From Calocera cornea HHB12733 (lineage: Eukaryota > Basidiomycota > Dacrymycetes > Dacrymycetales > Dacrymycetaceae): a stretch of 64,000 bases of DNA. How positions within the stretch are numbered: the first letter of the stretch is position 1; each line of letters begins with the position of its first letter. Location of the stretch: positions 1 through 64,000 of the forward strand of contig KV423990.1 in assembly GCA_001632435.1 (NCBI GenBank), written 5' to 3'. The notes beneath the pieces are model-generated. The model was given only the letters and a program-made list of their open reading frames with translations. It did no database searches and was not told the DNA's origin. This document shows, piece by piece, positions 40,843 through 53,060 of the stretch. The position numbers and the translations under genes are program-made.

Positions 40843-42720
40843 TCAAGAGATCACAGCTGCCCCATCCTGCAACCTGATCCTCCTGACCTCGCCCTTCTCC
40901 CACTCCCAGGGCATCTCCTCCTCCCAATGGCTAACCCACACCACCGCCTGCCCTCCCTCCCGCACGTACTCCCTCAGGAACGCCCGCGCCCGCGCGACCA
41001 TCTCGTCGTCCATGCCTGAAAAGACCTCGTCCAGCGCCAGGAGTGGGGGTTTGTTGACCAGGGCGCGCATCAGGAGGCAGAGTGTCTGCTCGCCCGGGTT
41101 GAGCGCGGCGAAGGGGCGGCTGAGCACGTCCCCATCCGCCCACGAGGGCGGAGCGAGTGCTTGCACGAGACCATCGATCACGGCCTCCTGAGCAGCAGTG
41201 CGCGGCCGGTATGAAAATGTGCACTCGAACCCCGTCCCAACTGCGTCTCTTCCCGAGAGCGCCCCCGCGCCCAAGCGGCGCGGGAAAGCGTTGTACAGCT
41301 CTGGAGAGACAAAACCGATGTTTTGCTGCAGGGCGATCGTCGCGTGCTTCCGCCGGGGCTTGCCGAAGAGCTGCAGGTGCCGCTGGACGTAGGACTGTGG
41401 ATGGTCACCCGTTAGCACGCTGAGCAGCGTCGTCTTGCCCGAGCCGTTCGCGCCTTGCAGGTGCCACTGCTCCCCCGCGCGGATCGTCCATGTAATGTCT
41501 TTCAGTACCTGCGGAGCATCAGCACACTGGTTAGGTACGCCTGCCAATTGGACAGCAACGCACCTTCCGCTCATGGTACGCGATGTTCACCCCCTGCATG
41601 TCGACCAGCACCTCCCCTCCCTCCCTCCTCCTCCGCCTCACCTCCTCCTCCGACACCCCTGCAGCAACAGCGCGCACATGATGCCTCTCCAGCTCCTCCC
41701 TAAATTCAGTTGCGGGGCCCGTGCGGACGTGAGGAGCCGAGACGAGGCAGACGTGGGTGATCCAGCTTGGGAGAGGGTCTTGAGGGCGCAGGGCGAGGAG
41801 GATGCGCGGGCTACGCTGGGCGTGCAGCGCCTGCAGGAGAGAAAGCAGGGAGGCGCGGTGCTGAGGGTCCAAGCCAGCTATAATCACCTCACTATTAACA
41901 TCTCATCCTGAAGGCATGGAGGGGAAAGTGCGCACTGAGCGGCTCGTCCAGCAGCAGCAGCTCGGGCCGCGTGAGCAGCTTCCGCAGCACGCTCGCCCGT
42001 CTCGTCTGCCCATTACTGAGCGCAACCAGCGGCAGCTCCAACAGCCTCTCCAAGTCCAGTTTGCCAGCCATCTCCTTCACCTCCCTCTCCCCCACTCCCG
42101 CGCCCGCACGCTCCGCCTCCCTCACCAGCGACTCCTTGAGGGTCAGCCGGTCCTCCTCGCGCACGGCGCCGTACCGCGCGGAGTAGTCGTAGAAGCCCCC
42201 GCCGAGGGACTTGGGTCGCGTGGCGAAGGAGACGTGGGCGATGCTGTGAGGGGCGTCTTGTCGCGCGGGCGGGAGGTGGAGGAGAAAGGGAAATGGCCCG
42301 TCGGGGGGAGGGGGGAGGATGCGGTGGTGCCCTAGCAGGACCTTGAATTCCATATCAGCATCTTCCTCTTTCCCCTTGCCTACCAACCAGCAAAGACAAG
42401 CGCAGCCACTCAAGGAAATAGAAGAAGGAGAGAGAGCACACCTCGAGCAAATCCGCCTTCCCCCCGCTCGCAGTGCCCACAACAGCCCACGCCTCCCCCT
42501 CTCGGATCGACCAGTCCACATCACTGAACAAGGGCGGCTTGGGAGGAGCCTCGCCGTACCGGTAGACGGAGCAATGCGGGAGGCGGAGGATGAGGGATTT
42601 TGTTGAGGGGTCGGGGGAGGGAGCGGTGGGGGCGGTCGTGTAGGGGCGGACGGGAGAGCGCGGGGCGCTGTAGGGCCAGAGAGGGCGGACCGGCGGTCGA
42701 CCCCGCCAGATCCTGGACAT
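40843..42720 (-). CDS. Tandem-NBD ABC ATPase, probably mitochondrial
   Basis: Joined as complement(40843..41508, 41564..41877, 41936..42341, 42442..42720); 554 aa. It has two ATP-binding cassettes and no membrane domain, like yeast YDR061W and bacterial ModF-type proteins. NBD1 spans about 45-240, with Walker-A-like GTASGGKAD (82-90), signature LSNGQTRRA and Walker B LLLLDEPLTGLD. NBD2 spans about 335-554, with Walker A GANGSGKTT, signature LNPGEQTL, Walker B LLALDEVFSGMD and H-loop WVSHWEEE. NBD1 has Ala where Walker A needs Ser/Thr, so its nucleotide hydrolysis may be lost while NBD2 looks intact. The N-terminus (MSRIWRGRPPVRPLWPYSAP, then RSPVRPYTTA) is a plausible presequence. The exact role of this family is not established. 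Confidence 0.88.
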
Positions 42721-43194
42721 CCCTTCTGCAACCGCTCACAGCGCAATAGCAGACGGTCGATGCCGGACAGCCGTGAGCGTGAGTGGACGGTAGCAAGCAG
42801 AAAGCAGAAAGGCAGGAAAGTGGAAATTAAAGTGTATGCAGGTTGTACTAGTATTTCTGGGGACGTGGACCCTGGAGGGAAGACTCACTGGCTGAGCCCG
42901 ATGAGGGCCCGATGGGGCCGAATGGGGTGACTCGGGCTGGGGTGGAACGGGTTGGAGCAGGTTGGAGCGGAGTGGGTAGGTGTGGGGAAGTGGGGACAGC
43001 GATGAACTGTATTGGCCAAGGATGGATCACGATCAGGTGTGGGACGGTGGGACGGTTCAATTGGAGGAGAGCATCCTCGAAGATGTATGTACTCCGAGTA
43101 GGCCCCCCACTACTAACTTGCTGTATTCCCACAATCCAGGTATCCAATTCCATTTTCCACTCCGAGCCCGTTCTTCTCCGCAGACATCCAACTC
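42721..43194. other. Intergenic
   Basis: 474 bp between the ABC gene start and the GST gene stop, both minus strand. No protein signal is seen. GGTTGGAGCAGGTTGGAGCGG near 42951 is a short direct repeat. Confidence 0.45.
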
Positions 43195-44343
43195 TCACAG
43201 CTTACTCTTCCTCGCCTCCGGGTCCACCCCAGTGTACGGATACTGCTCCTTCCCGAGCCTACAACGCCATTGAGCCCCACATCAGCACTTATGAACCTAG
43301 CTAGCCACTCGCATAGAGCGAGAGTGTGCGAGAGAAAGGAGACGCACCACTGCGAGATACTCAGCATCCGATCACTCCCGAAGAAACTGCACCTCTCGCC
43401 CCCGGGCTTCTCGCACACGATCCACGGGAAGCCGAAGCACGCCTCCCCGCCCTCCTGCCCCTGCCCGTCAGGACCAGCAGGGTCGGCCGCCAGCCGCTCC
43501 GCGTCCGTCTTGAGCCCTTCTTTGTTCGCTGGATCTTGCGAGGCTGTGAGGAGTGCGGAGAGCTCCGAGGGGGTTAGGAGGGCCGGGTCGCGCGTGAGGG
43601 ACTGGAGGAACACGGGAGTGTTGGTCGGCGTATTGGTGCCGAAGAACTCTTCCTGGGGGTCACAGACAGGGTTTCAGCACTCCGCCCTGCCAGAGGTAGG
43701 AGAGGGGGGGGACGCACATACAAACGCCGCGTGGCGTCCTCGAGCAGCTCTGGCCGCTCCATGCGCAGCACACGCATGAAACGCATCACGTTCAGCGTGT
43801 TGTACGCCTTGTTGAACGGGAAGCCGGGCGGGAGGCGTAGGTTCACTAGCACATCACACGGTATCAGTACATTTATCTGTTCGCGCTTGGTGGTGCAAGG
43901 GGAGGGGGAGCGGGGGAGGGACGCACGGTCGTACACCTGCGAGAGGAGCGCCAGGTCGCCCACCATCCACTTGGCTTTGTTCGGGATCTGAGCGGTGTAT
44001 CAGCGTCAGCGTGTGGACGGCAGGGGATGCGGAGGGAGAGGGAAGGATGAGCGACGCACGGACGCGGGAGGGACGTTCTTGCTCGCTATGTGTACGGCAC
44101 CGAGGAACATCTGCGGGATGTCAGCTATGCTGTCCGTGTCTCAGCTCGCATCCCTCCTCCCTCCCCCTGCCCAGCAGACATGGAGGGGGCGAGGCTGGCC
44201 GTCCGTGCGAGAGCAGGACGTACGGGGTGCAGATCGAAGCGCAAGTTCCACGCGCGCTTGTAGCGCTGCAGGGCTTCGAAGGCGATGTACGACCAGGGGG
44301 AGGTGATGTCGTAGAAGAGGGAGAGCTTGATGGGCGGCGGCAT
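43195..44343 (-). CDS. Glutathione S-transferase kappa / DsbA-fold oxidoreductase
   Basis: Joined as complement(43195..43258, 43348..43652, 43718..43845, 43927..43987, 44060..44110, 44224..44343); 242 aa. The GSTK/HCCA-isomerase family has a thioredoxin fold with a helical insert and conjugates glutathione or isomerises chromene carboxylates in mitochondria or peroxisomes. The N-terminal IKLSLFYDITSPWSYIAFE contains the catalytic Ser15. Further landmarks are NVPPASIPNKAKWM, LPPGFPFNKAYNTLNVMRFM, EEFFGTNTPTNTPVF and CFGFPWIVCEKPGGERCSFF, with the family ending FGSDRMLSISQWLGKEQ. The last intron splits a Trp codon and restores WLGKEQYPYTGVDP. The C-terminus (ARKSKL) resembles a PTS1-type SKL, so peroxisomal targeting is likely. 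Confidence 0.9.
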
Positions 44344-44913
44344 CTTGTCCCGTCTGCGTCTCTGGGTGTCTCTGGGTCTCTGGGTGCTGCTCGTCCGCAG
44401 GCCCGGGGGTGGTGGCACAGGGGAGGACCCAAGTCGGAGTGAGTTGGATATGTCCGGACACAACGTGAGCTGCGAGAGGAGGTGACTCGAGGACTCTGCA
44501 GAGAACGGCCCGGGGATTCGGGCCAGCGATTGGCACTGCGGCCCGGCGTGGCAGGCAGCGAGGGATGCGGTCACGTTCCCCGGTCTGCCAGTATGCGGGG
44601 AAGTCAGGGACCGGCCGCGGCATAGCCGGGGAGGTCACGTGCCTCTCCCCTCCGGTTGCGTTAGGGTCACGCCGCATATACGCGCCCGCTTGCGTTCTTG
44701 CCACACACCACCACCACCACCACCACACACCACCGACATCGAGCATGGACACAGCCCGCGAAAAAAACTCAGGGGGTGCGTGCATAGGTACACACCGCTC
44801 TGACTCGGTCTGCCCCCGTCTGTCCTGCACCACCACCCTCCGCTCCCGTGCCCCTTCGCTCGCCCGCCTCTCCCCTGCTACGCCAGTCCTCATCCTGCTC
44901 CTCCCCGATCGAC
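44344..44913. promoter_or_regulatory. Divergent GSTK/Argonaute promoter
   Basis: 570 bp between two head-to-head genes. It contains a CACCAC repeat at about 44703-44727. No TATA box or coding sequence is supported. Confidence 0.5.
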
Positions 44914-47900
44914 ATGCCCGCATTCCGCGGTAACGACCCCCCGCGTCAGGGCTACTCTGCAAGACCATACACGAGGTGCCGCCCTCCCCCCGCCCGGGAG
45001 CTGGACGGTCCCACCGGCGCAGTCGCCCTGAGCGAGTGGTCGCTCAACGTGCCTGTGGGCGGGGAGCCGCACGTGCGTACCGTTGGCGTTAGGCGGCCGG
45101 AGTACGGCACGATGGGGAGGCAGATCCCCGTGACTACTAACACCTATCCGCTGACGGTGGGTGTCACTTGCTGGCTGCGGGCTGTGCACTGCCTGTGCCG
45201 ATGTGGGGCTCACACTCGTTTAGTGCCCTCCCATGACCATATATCACTATGATGTTGGTGCGTGCTGTCCTTGACCGCTTGCGTGGTGCGGGTCGTACTA
45301 ATCTCCACCTAGTGATAGACAACGGGAAGAAGACTATGATAGACGAAGACGATGATATGCTCGTAGACCACGACGAGCAAGACAGAGAGGAGGATATGCT
45401 CATAGACAAAGACAAGAAAGACAAAGACAAAGCGGAGAAGACGAAAACGCTGCCGGCGCGGTTCAACATGGAGCTACTGGAGCGCATGCAGTCCTCCATC
45501 TACAAGGAGATCTTCGCCGCCGCCCCCGGCGTCTACGACGGGAGGAAGAACTACTACACCGCGCGCGCCATCCCCTTCCCCGAAGGTCCGGAGGCCACCA
45601 AGGGCAAGTTTGTTGTGCCGGACGAGGAGGGGCCTGTGGCGCCAGGCGGGCCGCCGCCGAAGATGTACACCATCTGGCTTAAACAGGTGGCCAAGATATC
45701 CCCCCAGTACGTTCCTGACCGTGCACGTTGCTGGAGTGCTTGGCTAATGACAGGGGCATGTAGGACCCTCGAGAGCTTTGCTAACGGCCAGATGAGCCAT
45801 GATGAGCACGTTACGACCGCCATCACCGCCATGAACGTCGTCATCCGGATGGTACCCAACCTCAAGTACCCCTTCAACGTCCGCTCCTTCTTCACCGACA
45901 AGGAGATGAAGCCGATTGGGGCGGGCCTTGAAGTGTGGCGTGGCTGTAAGTACTCGTCCTCTCCCGCGGCATGTCCTGGTCCTGGTGCTCAGGCGCACAA
46001 CAGACTTCCAGTCCGTCCGCTGGGCTGTCGGCCGGCTTGTGATCAACGTCGACATCTCCACTGGACAGATGTTCGCGCGCGGGCCCCTGCTAAGCCTCTG
46101 CACCGACATGATGCAGGAGGCCGTGGGCGCGAACCGGCGCATCGACGCGAACACGCTGTGCTTCGGGCGGGGGTTCGACGAGCGCATGCGCGTGCTGGCG
46201 CACCAGCAGATCGCGGGCGTCAGAGTGCTCAACAGGCTACACAAAGGGCCCAGCAGAAACGCACCCAAGCTGATCAAGCGCGTCCTGTACGAGAGCGCGA
46301 GGAACGCAACGTTCAAGCAGAGGGGCGGGGAGAAGACTACAGTCTTTGTGAGTCGTGACATGTTGGCTACTGTACTCCGTTTCAGCGCTGACAAGTCGTA
46401 GGAATACATGAGAGACACCTACAACTACCAGCTGCAGTACCCCGACATGTGTCTCGTAGAGCTGTACGTACTACACCCGTCCTTACGCGCTTGAGGACAT
46501 TGCTGACCGCGCGACGAGCAGCGCCTCCGGCGCTAAGCTGCCGATCGAGATCTGCGACGTCGTCCCTGGGCAGCTCTGGAAGCGCCAGACGCCCCCGAAC
46601 CAGATCCGTAGCGTGCGTCTTTCTCACCTCTGACACCCCTTCGCGCGCCTCTTCCCTCCTCGCCTCTCATCTTCCCGTTTTCGGTCTTTCGCGCTCCCGA
46701 GCTGACACGGACACGCCCAACAGATCCTCGAGTTCTCCACCCAGAAGCCTAGTGCCCGTCTGCGCGCTATCCAGAACAGCATGTCTATTCTCGAGTATGG
46801 GCAGAGCAAGTACCTCGCTGCATTCAACATGAGGGTCACCGAGCAGCCTATCAACGTCACTGGGCGCGTGCTGAATCCGCCCGGGCTCATGTACGGGAAC
46901 AGCGCTACGATCGTGTGTCCCCCTCCAGTCCCATCTCTCTGCACTGGCTAATGTGGTGATATGCTCGGCTACAGCAACCCAAGGACGGCGCATGGAACAT
47001 GAAGGGCAAGCGTTTCTTCCGCGCCGCGAATGTAGAGAACAATTGGTGGATATGGAACCTCGACCAGCGCGCGCACCTCGACAACATCGTCTCCGGGCTT
47101 GTGGACGCTGCACAGGATACGGGCATCGGCAAGTGGAACCTGGAGCCGCTGGTGAAGCAGGAGAACGTACACAACCGTGCGGAGGGGATGTCCATCGTAG
47201 AAGTGAGTACAGACGCGTTTCCAGGAGGGAAAGGTCGTTGATCGATGTGCATGCAGAAACTGGACGAGCTGTTCAAGCGCTGCTGTCACGAGAGCCAAAT
47301 CCATAGCAAACCTCATATCCTCGTCGTGGTCCTCCCGCACGGGATGAACAACGAGCTGTACCAGACTGTCAAGTAGTATGTCCTGGCTTTCCTTCCCTTT
47401 TCAAGCGTCAGCTGACTCTCCCCGGTAGTCTCGGCGACATTCGCTGGGGCATCCCCACCCAGTGCATGCAAGCGGCCAAGGCGATCAAGGGCAACGCGCA
47501 GTACTTTGCCAACATCATGCTCAAAGCCAACGTCAAGATGGGCGGGGTCAATGTCATCCCGGACCGCCGGTCGGTCCCCTATCTGATGGACCCGGCCAAC
47601 CCTACTCTCGTAATCGGTCCGTTCGCTGGGACTCTATCAGTCCTTCTCTCAATGCTCAATGAATCGATAGGTGCTGATTCGATCCATCCTTCTCCTGGGT
47701 CTGATATGCGCCCCACTTTCACCGCGGTTGTGTCTTCGGTCGATACGAATGTCTCCAAATACTATGCGCAGATGCGCCCTCAGGATTCCCGCCAGGAAAT
47801 TATCGGCGACCTGGCCAAATATACAAAGGTAAGCATCTCTGGAACTTCACATATGGCTGCGGTTAAGTGACACGCGTGGCAGATTGCGATTGATTGCTTC

Positions 47901-48924
47901 ACGACGTACAGGTCGAAGGTGGAGGCGCTCACGAACAAGCCGGCGAGGCTTATCTATTTCCGTGATGGCGCGTCTGAAGGCCAGTTTGAAGAACTGCTAA
48001 GGAAGGGTTGGTTTCTCTTATTTTGGCTTGCTGTACAGGTGCTGATATATATGTTGTGCAGAGGTTGTTGCCATCAGAGGTGAGAAGTGCCTTTCCCCTA
48101 CCTTCACCAAGTGCTCAGTAGATATACAGAGGGCTGTCGCGAGCACGGTATCATGCCCAAGCTAACTGTCATCGTCGTCGGGAAGCGCCATCATGTGCGC
48201 ATGTTCCCCGGCCGCCCGCAGGATGGAGATAGGAGCGGCGTCAGTTTCTCTCTGCACACCGAGTCGGGCGGGGACTAATCGGCAGTAGAACTGCCCTGCT
48301 GGTACCGTGATCGATACGGAGGTGGTCCATCCTACCGACTTCGACTTTTTCCTTCAGTCCCATGGAGGAATTCTCGGTACCTCCAGGTGCGAGACGCCAG
48401 CTGGGATACGTGTACGGCCGCTGATAATTGTTACAGGCCAGCCCACTACACCGTCCTGCTCGATGAGTCCAACATGAAAGCTGACGAGTAAGTCGCTGGA
48501 GCAAGTCGCCATCGTCTGATACTAAGAGTTTTTCTAGAATTCAGCAACTGTGTTTCTCCCTGTGTCATGTGTATCAACGATCTACTCGCTCTGTCTCCAT
48601 TCCTGCCCCTACCTACTGTAAGTAACATGGCGGCAATGAGACAGTTTTCATCCTGATGTACGATGTAGACGCCGATATTGTTTGCAGCAGATTCAAGAAC
48701 CACTTCGAGCCTGGAATCCTCACGTCGCTTCAACACGGAGGGCATGGAACAGAGAGCATTACGAGCGGCGGCTCGAACCGGGACAAGAAGATCACGGGCG
48801 ACTTGCTGGAGACTTGGAAGCAGCAGTTCAAGATGCCTCGGGGCTCCCAGGGCAGGGTAGGCATAACCCATCCGGTGCTTCCTGCTTATCGCTGATTTGT
48901 GTTCAGGCTATGTACTTCATGTAA
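44914..48924 (+). CDS. Argonaute (RNA interference slicer)
   Basis: Joined as 44914..45156, 45224..45257, 45313..45706, 45764..45945, 46004..46347, 46402..46463, 46522..46612, 46724..46912, 46975..47202, 47257..47375, 47429..47616, 47671..47828, 47883..48006, 48062..48079, 48130..48239, 48289..48386, 48437..48487, 48538..48617, 48669..48856, 48907..48924; 972 aa. It binds small RNAs and silences matching transcripts. Motifs include PTNTYPLT-type N-domain, a PAZ region, and PIWI with a complete DEDH tetrad: D694 (GADSIHP), E734 (RQEII), D772 (FRDGASEGQ) and H864 (RPAHYTV). D-to-E spacing is 40, as in human AGO2, and the C-terminus is AMYFM, so slicing activity is expected. An acidic Asp/Glu/Lys insert (about 95-135) sits in the N-domain. 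Exons 14 and 20 are only 18 nt each. Confidence 0.95.
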
Positions 48925-50768
48925 CCGCCTCTACGACGCGCAGCTCGTAAACCTCAGCACCGATTGATTCACCCTACCCTTCCAGTATCCTTGAAACCAC
49001 TACCTACCAATCTTCCTCAGCAAATTGAATACTTACTAGCCCGTCGCATGCCTATCTTCGTCCGAAAAGCGCATAGTTGTTCCCTAACCGTGTCTGTCTC
49101 GCAATGCTGGTAACTTGGATTCTCTTGACCTAGCTGAGAGAGATGTGATGTATCCATGACTTACCCGATAGCTCGTCCGCAATCGACTTAAATGACCCAT
49201 ATGAGAGTTCGCGCTGCTTCAGATTCTCAGAATTTGCATAGTGACATACTGTAGCCGGAAAGCGCATGCATCCGTAACATTCTATCGTCCCTGGTACATT
49301 GTAGCGACAGAAGCGATGAGAGCTGGCCCACTTGTAACCAGCGGGCAGCATGAATGCAACTATCACGCGCTCGCTCTCAGTCATGAGGTTTGTGGTCATT
49401 CTAACTTTGTGTGCGCGTCCCCTATTGGGAACACTGGGAAACTATTACTGAGTAATGAAAGTGTGCAGCTCTGTGGCCTCCCACGTCATACGTATAGGTC
49501 AATAGAGATGAAGCATGGCAACCCAACATCACTGCGCGATAACGCAGTTGGTAAGTTGGGCGTGTGGCAGCCCTGAACATGGTGCGCACAAAGGCGCGCC
49601 AGTTCTAAACCGGGTCTTATCATGACATTAAACTGGTAGTGCGAAATCACTTAAATCTATTGTATTTTTGACTGGGAACCGGGCACGCCACTCGGATGCG
49701 GATGGTGGAGGGCAGGGACAGCGGGAAGATGTTGGAATTTTCGCGGGAGCAGTGTCTCGGAGCCGGGGGGTCGGGGCGGAGATATAGCCACCCCTCCTTA
49801 GCCAAAAGGAAGAAGGCGCGGCAAAACAAGCAGTCCCCCATTTATCCCCCGGCGGGGATCGAACGCGCGCCAGATTTCGCTACCCCACACTCTTTTTGAG
49901 ACTGGGACATTATCCACTCAGCTACGCTGTTCGATAAAGACTTCCTTACCTTTTTGTTCTTTTGACTGCGTCACTACGCACTTCATCCCTCACCACCTGC
50001 TTCGCAAGCTGCCCCTTCCAAATCACACAGGTAACCTTTACAGGTCGGTGAGCAGTTGGGAACAATACACTTCACTTTCTGCCTATATCTGGCGGTGGTC
50101 CATCCAGGCATGGATCAACTGCAATGACGCACGTGATTTCGGCGACGAGAGACTTGCACGGTTCTCCTCACCGTCGGTGACCGTTTGTCCTTCGATACCC
50201 TGTGAGCGGATTTCAAATTATTTCCCGACAATGAGGACTATGTGTGCGACCAATATTTCTCACCAGGGAATGGTAGGCATGACGAGCGGGCAGTTGCAAT
50301 GCGTAGTGGTGAACTGATAATTGGGACAGAGCGGACCCGCACAATTACCTAGCTCGCAAGAGTCTAGTTATTCCCCCAGGGTTGAATGCGTGTCGGTTTC
50401 CTCGTGCCATCGGAAATGATATGGAAATTTACATTCTGATGTCATTGTGCCTTACTCATGTTTTCCTACTTTGCTTCCGCTATTGCGTCATCGCTCATGG
50501 AATACTTTCTTCGTGTCATGTGTAGCATGTCTTGTTTCGCCTCCTTTTTTCCTCCGTTTGGTTCCAGCTAGATCGCGTTCACTGTGGTCGTCAAAAGGTC
50601 AGATGTTGCGATTGAATTGGCTTCCTTCCTTCGCATCTCTTGTTGTGTAGCTTTCAATATCCGGTCTACGATCACCATCTTATCGTCCTCGTTGTGTGCT
50701 CGCTTCTCTTATTGACTGGCCTGGACAATCTTCATCGCGGCTTGCGTTATTTGTCTATCTCTCATATT
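48925..50768. other. Gene-poor boundary zone
   Basis: 1.84 kb between Argonaute and the first accessory gene. GC content falls visibly here. The only structured item is the tRNA-like sequence at 49851-49936. Short frames do not resemble known protein. Confidence 0.55.
49851..49936 (-). other. tRNA-like sequence (degenerate tRNA or tRNA-derived SINE head)
   Basis: Read on the minus strand, TAGCTGAGTGG matches the Pol III A box. About 60 nt further, CGTTCGATCCCC matches the B box and T loop (TTCGATC). A middle hairpin (CAGTC...GAGTG) stands at the anticodon-arm position, but with one mismatch and no T at position 33. The 5' and 3' ends do not pair into a 7-bp acceptor stem. The promoter boxes are therefore better preserved than the fold, which suggests a tRNA pseudogene or the head of a tRNA-derived SINE and not a working tRNA. 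Confidence 0.5.
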
Positions 50769-52756
50769 ATGTCTGTTTCAGCGACATCCCTTTCTGTTCC
50801 ATCAACACCTTCGGAACTTCTCAATGTGCAGTTCGTAAAAATCTGCAAGGCGTCTGCTCCTGGTCGAGAGTCTGCTTGGTCTGAACTTGTGTCTCCCAAG
50901 CTTTTGGATACAACTCGGGTTAGTGTCTCGCTTTCTTCTTCATCATGTATCATGATTAACACCTTTCTTGTTCTTTGATGGCTAAGAAAATCATCGACTC
51001 CATCATCAAGAACGATCTACAAAAATATGATTTGTTGACATCGAAGATGGTGGATCTTATGGGCGAACCATGGTTGTCTTCTGTTTGCTCGTTGTTGGAT
51101 CGTTCAGCACGTTCAGGCTCTTTTCCCTTGGATTCCGTGACACCTGGCCTTCGACGGTTGATGGGTGCTGCTTGGTTTGCCCAACTCTCTGAATTGCTTT
51201 GCAAATCTGCGATTCTATCACCCGAATTGGATGAGGGTCGATCTTTTGATCCGGGATATGAGGTGCGTTTATTTCAAGCGTAGTATGGATATGCATTTGA
51301 CTTGTTGTCAGATTGCTTCAATGAGCTTCTCCGATGATGAAGAATCGGGTTTGGTCCCCCATGATATGGTTATCGTCGGCAGTGATGTTCGGCTTCGTAA
51401 TCTTGTCACACCTGCCGTATGTGTATCTCTATGGTTTATGTCCAGTTTATCAACCTGACTCTTTCCGTAATAGCTTGACGGGGTTCTTGATACGTTGCAG
51501 GATGTTCATCGTATATTGTCATCTTCCGCTGGTCCATCCGTCAATTTAACGCAAAAGGTGCATTATTTACCTCTGAATTATTCAACGAATCAATCAACGT
51601 GTTGCTGACGGCGTGTTCAGAGGCTCCCCGAAGATGTTAGCAATGAGGACGTTCTCCTTCCTGTAATCTTGGCTTATAATCTTCGTCTTCGTGTGCTGAT
51701 GTTTATTGAATGTAGACTACCTCACTTGCATCTTCTATTCCCCCTCCCGTAAAGCGAAGAAAACTTCACCATGTAGAATCTGGTGACCCTCTTGACGAAG
51801 TGGTCGATGGTGACCAGGAAACCTCCGGACGTGTGAGGTATCGTTATTTCCTTTCCTTCCCTTTATATATATTTGACGTTCTTCTAGTATGTTTCCTTCT
51901 AGTTTCATACTATTGCATCTTTATTGTATTGCAGTCGAGCTCTTCTTCCCCTCTCGCTGAAGTCAACAATGTACGTCTGCTTCCTCTATTGCTTTCTTCG
52001 TGATACTGACTGTGTCCAGTCTTCTTCAAGTGGGCCTCCTTTCGGCCCTGATTGGGTACGTTGATGCATTCTCTCATCATTTGTTAATCCTTCATGTTTT
52101 CTTAGTGCGAAAAATGTGTGAGGAAACGTTTGAAGCAGATTTCGCAGTCTGTTGCATACTCTGCGCTGGTACAATGCTCTGGCTCTCAGAAGTACAGTCT
52201 AAAAGCTGGATTCGGTTGCTATCCTTGTCGTGCTGCTAATCTTACTTGTTCATTGCAGCGCGGTGAGCCAGATTTGTTCCTTTCAGATTTGTGCTACTGA
52301 CACTGGCCTTGACGAAAGATGCGAAGATCGCAGCCTTGGCTTCGGAATTGACTCGTTACCCATTGGGGAAGAAGAAACATTTATCCGCTAACAAGAACCA
52401 TCGCTTAACGCTTGATGTTGCGTCATCTTCATCCTCATCTTCGCTTGGTCCTGGTGAAGTAATGGCCGGTTCCACGCTTCGTTGTCCTTGTATGTCGCGT
52501 GGTTTCATATGTATGTTTCTTGCGCTAAACATTCCTTTACAATCATAGACCCGGCTGCGGAAATACTTCTTCAGCGAGCTCAGTGCATACAAGCTGTGGT
52601 TGGTTCTGGGCAGCTCTCCCTTGAGATATTGGATTCCTTTATGCGCTCGTTTTGCTCCTTGGCTTCAAATTTACGTGTCATTGACTCACACGCACGGTTT
52701 GTCTTTCTCTAATCTGTATCGTGTTTATTACTCATTTTGATATTAGGCCCAGTTGA
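50769..52756 (+). CDS. Six-cysteine-module protein 1 (unknown family)
   Basis: Joined as 50769..50918, 50987..51262, 51312..51416, 51474..51557, 51621..51662, 51716..51832, 51935..51970, 52020..52055, 52106..52262, 52319..52489, 52549..52696, 52747..52756; 443 aa; the first eight introns are all phase 0. I recognise no known domain. Residues 1-142 are mixed polar/helical with LRRLMGAAWFAQLSELL. A basic patch PPVKRRKLHH may be a nuclear signal, followed by Ser-rich linkers. Exon 9 alone encodes the module C-x2-C-x19-C-x13-C-x2-C-x6-C, preceded by a Trp at the end of exon 8. A C-terminal helical part (about 330-440) follows. The last short exon is the least certain. The module recurs in the genes at 53061 and 62664, which supports this as a real gene. 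Zinc binding is an inference. Confidence 0.65.
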
Positions 52757-53060
52757 TGACTTGCCTTATTGTCCTTCTTTCTCCTTCGTACTGGTGGCCA
52801 TGCCTTTTGTTTCTATCTAAATTTGTCGTATCCTTGAGCCCTTTCATATAGCTAGTCATCGGACGCGCCATAGTCGTATGTTGCCTAAGTGTTATATTAT
52901 GTAATCATCATTGTCGCGTGGTATCTTTTGCTTCCGCTCGTACTTTGACGTTTCGTTCCTTTCAGGTACCTTCGGCTTCGTCGTGCTCGATTTTGAACTT
53001 CCCTCCTCCCAAGGTTGCAACGTTCGTCGTTCAAGGTTCACTCCTCACTGCCTGTCGACT
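52757..53060. other. Spacer between two six-cysteine genes
   Basis: 304 bp, pyrimidine-rich on the plus strand (TTCCTTTCAGG, CTTCCTCC). Probably the 3' UTR of the first gene and the promoter of the second. No separate gene is seen. Confidence 0.45.

Noticed and set aside
44703..44727. Histidine-rich coding exon from the CACCAC run
   Set aside because: It lies in the divergent promoter and has no in-frame link to Argonaute or to the GST gene.
49241..49576. 111-codon plus-strand frame
   Set aside because: No recognisable protein features, and it sits in the decaying boundary zone.
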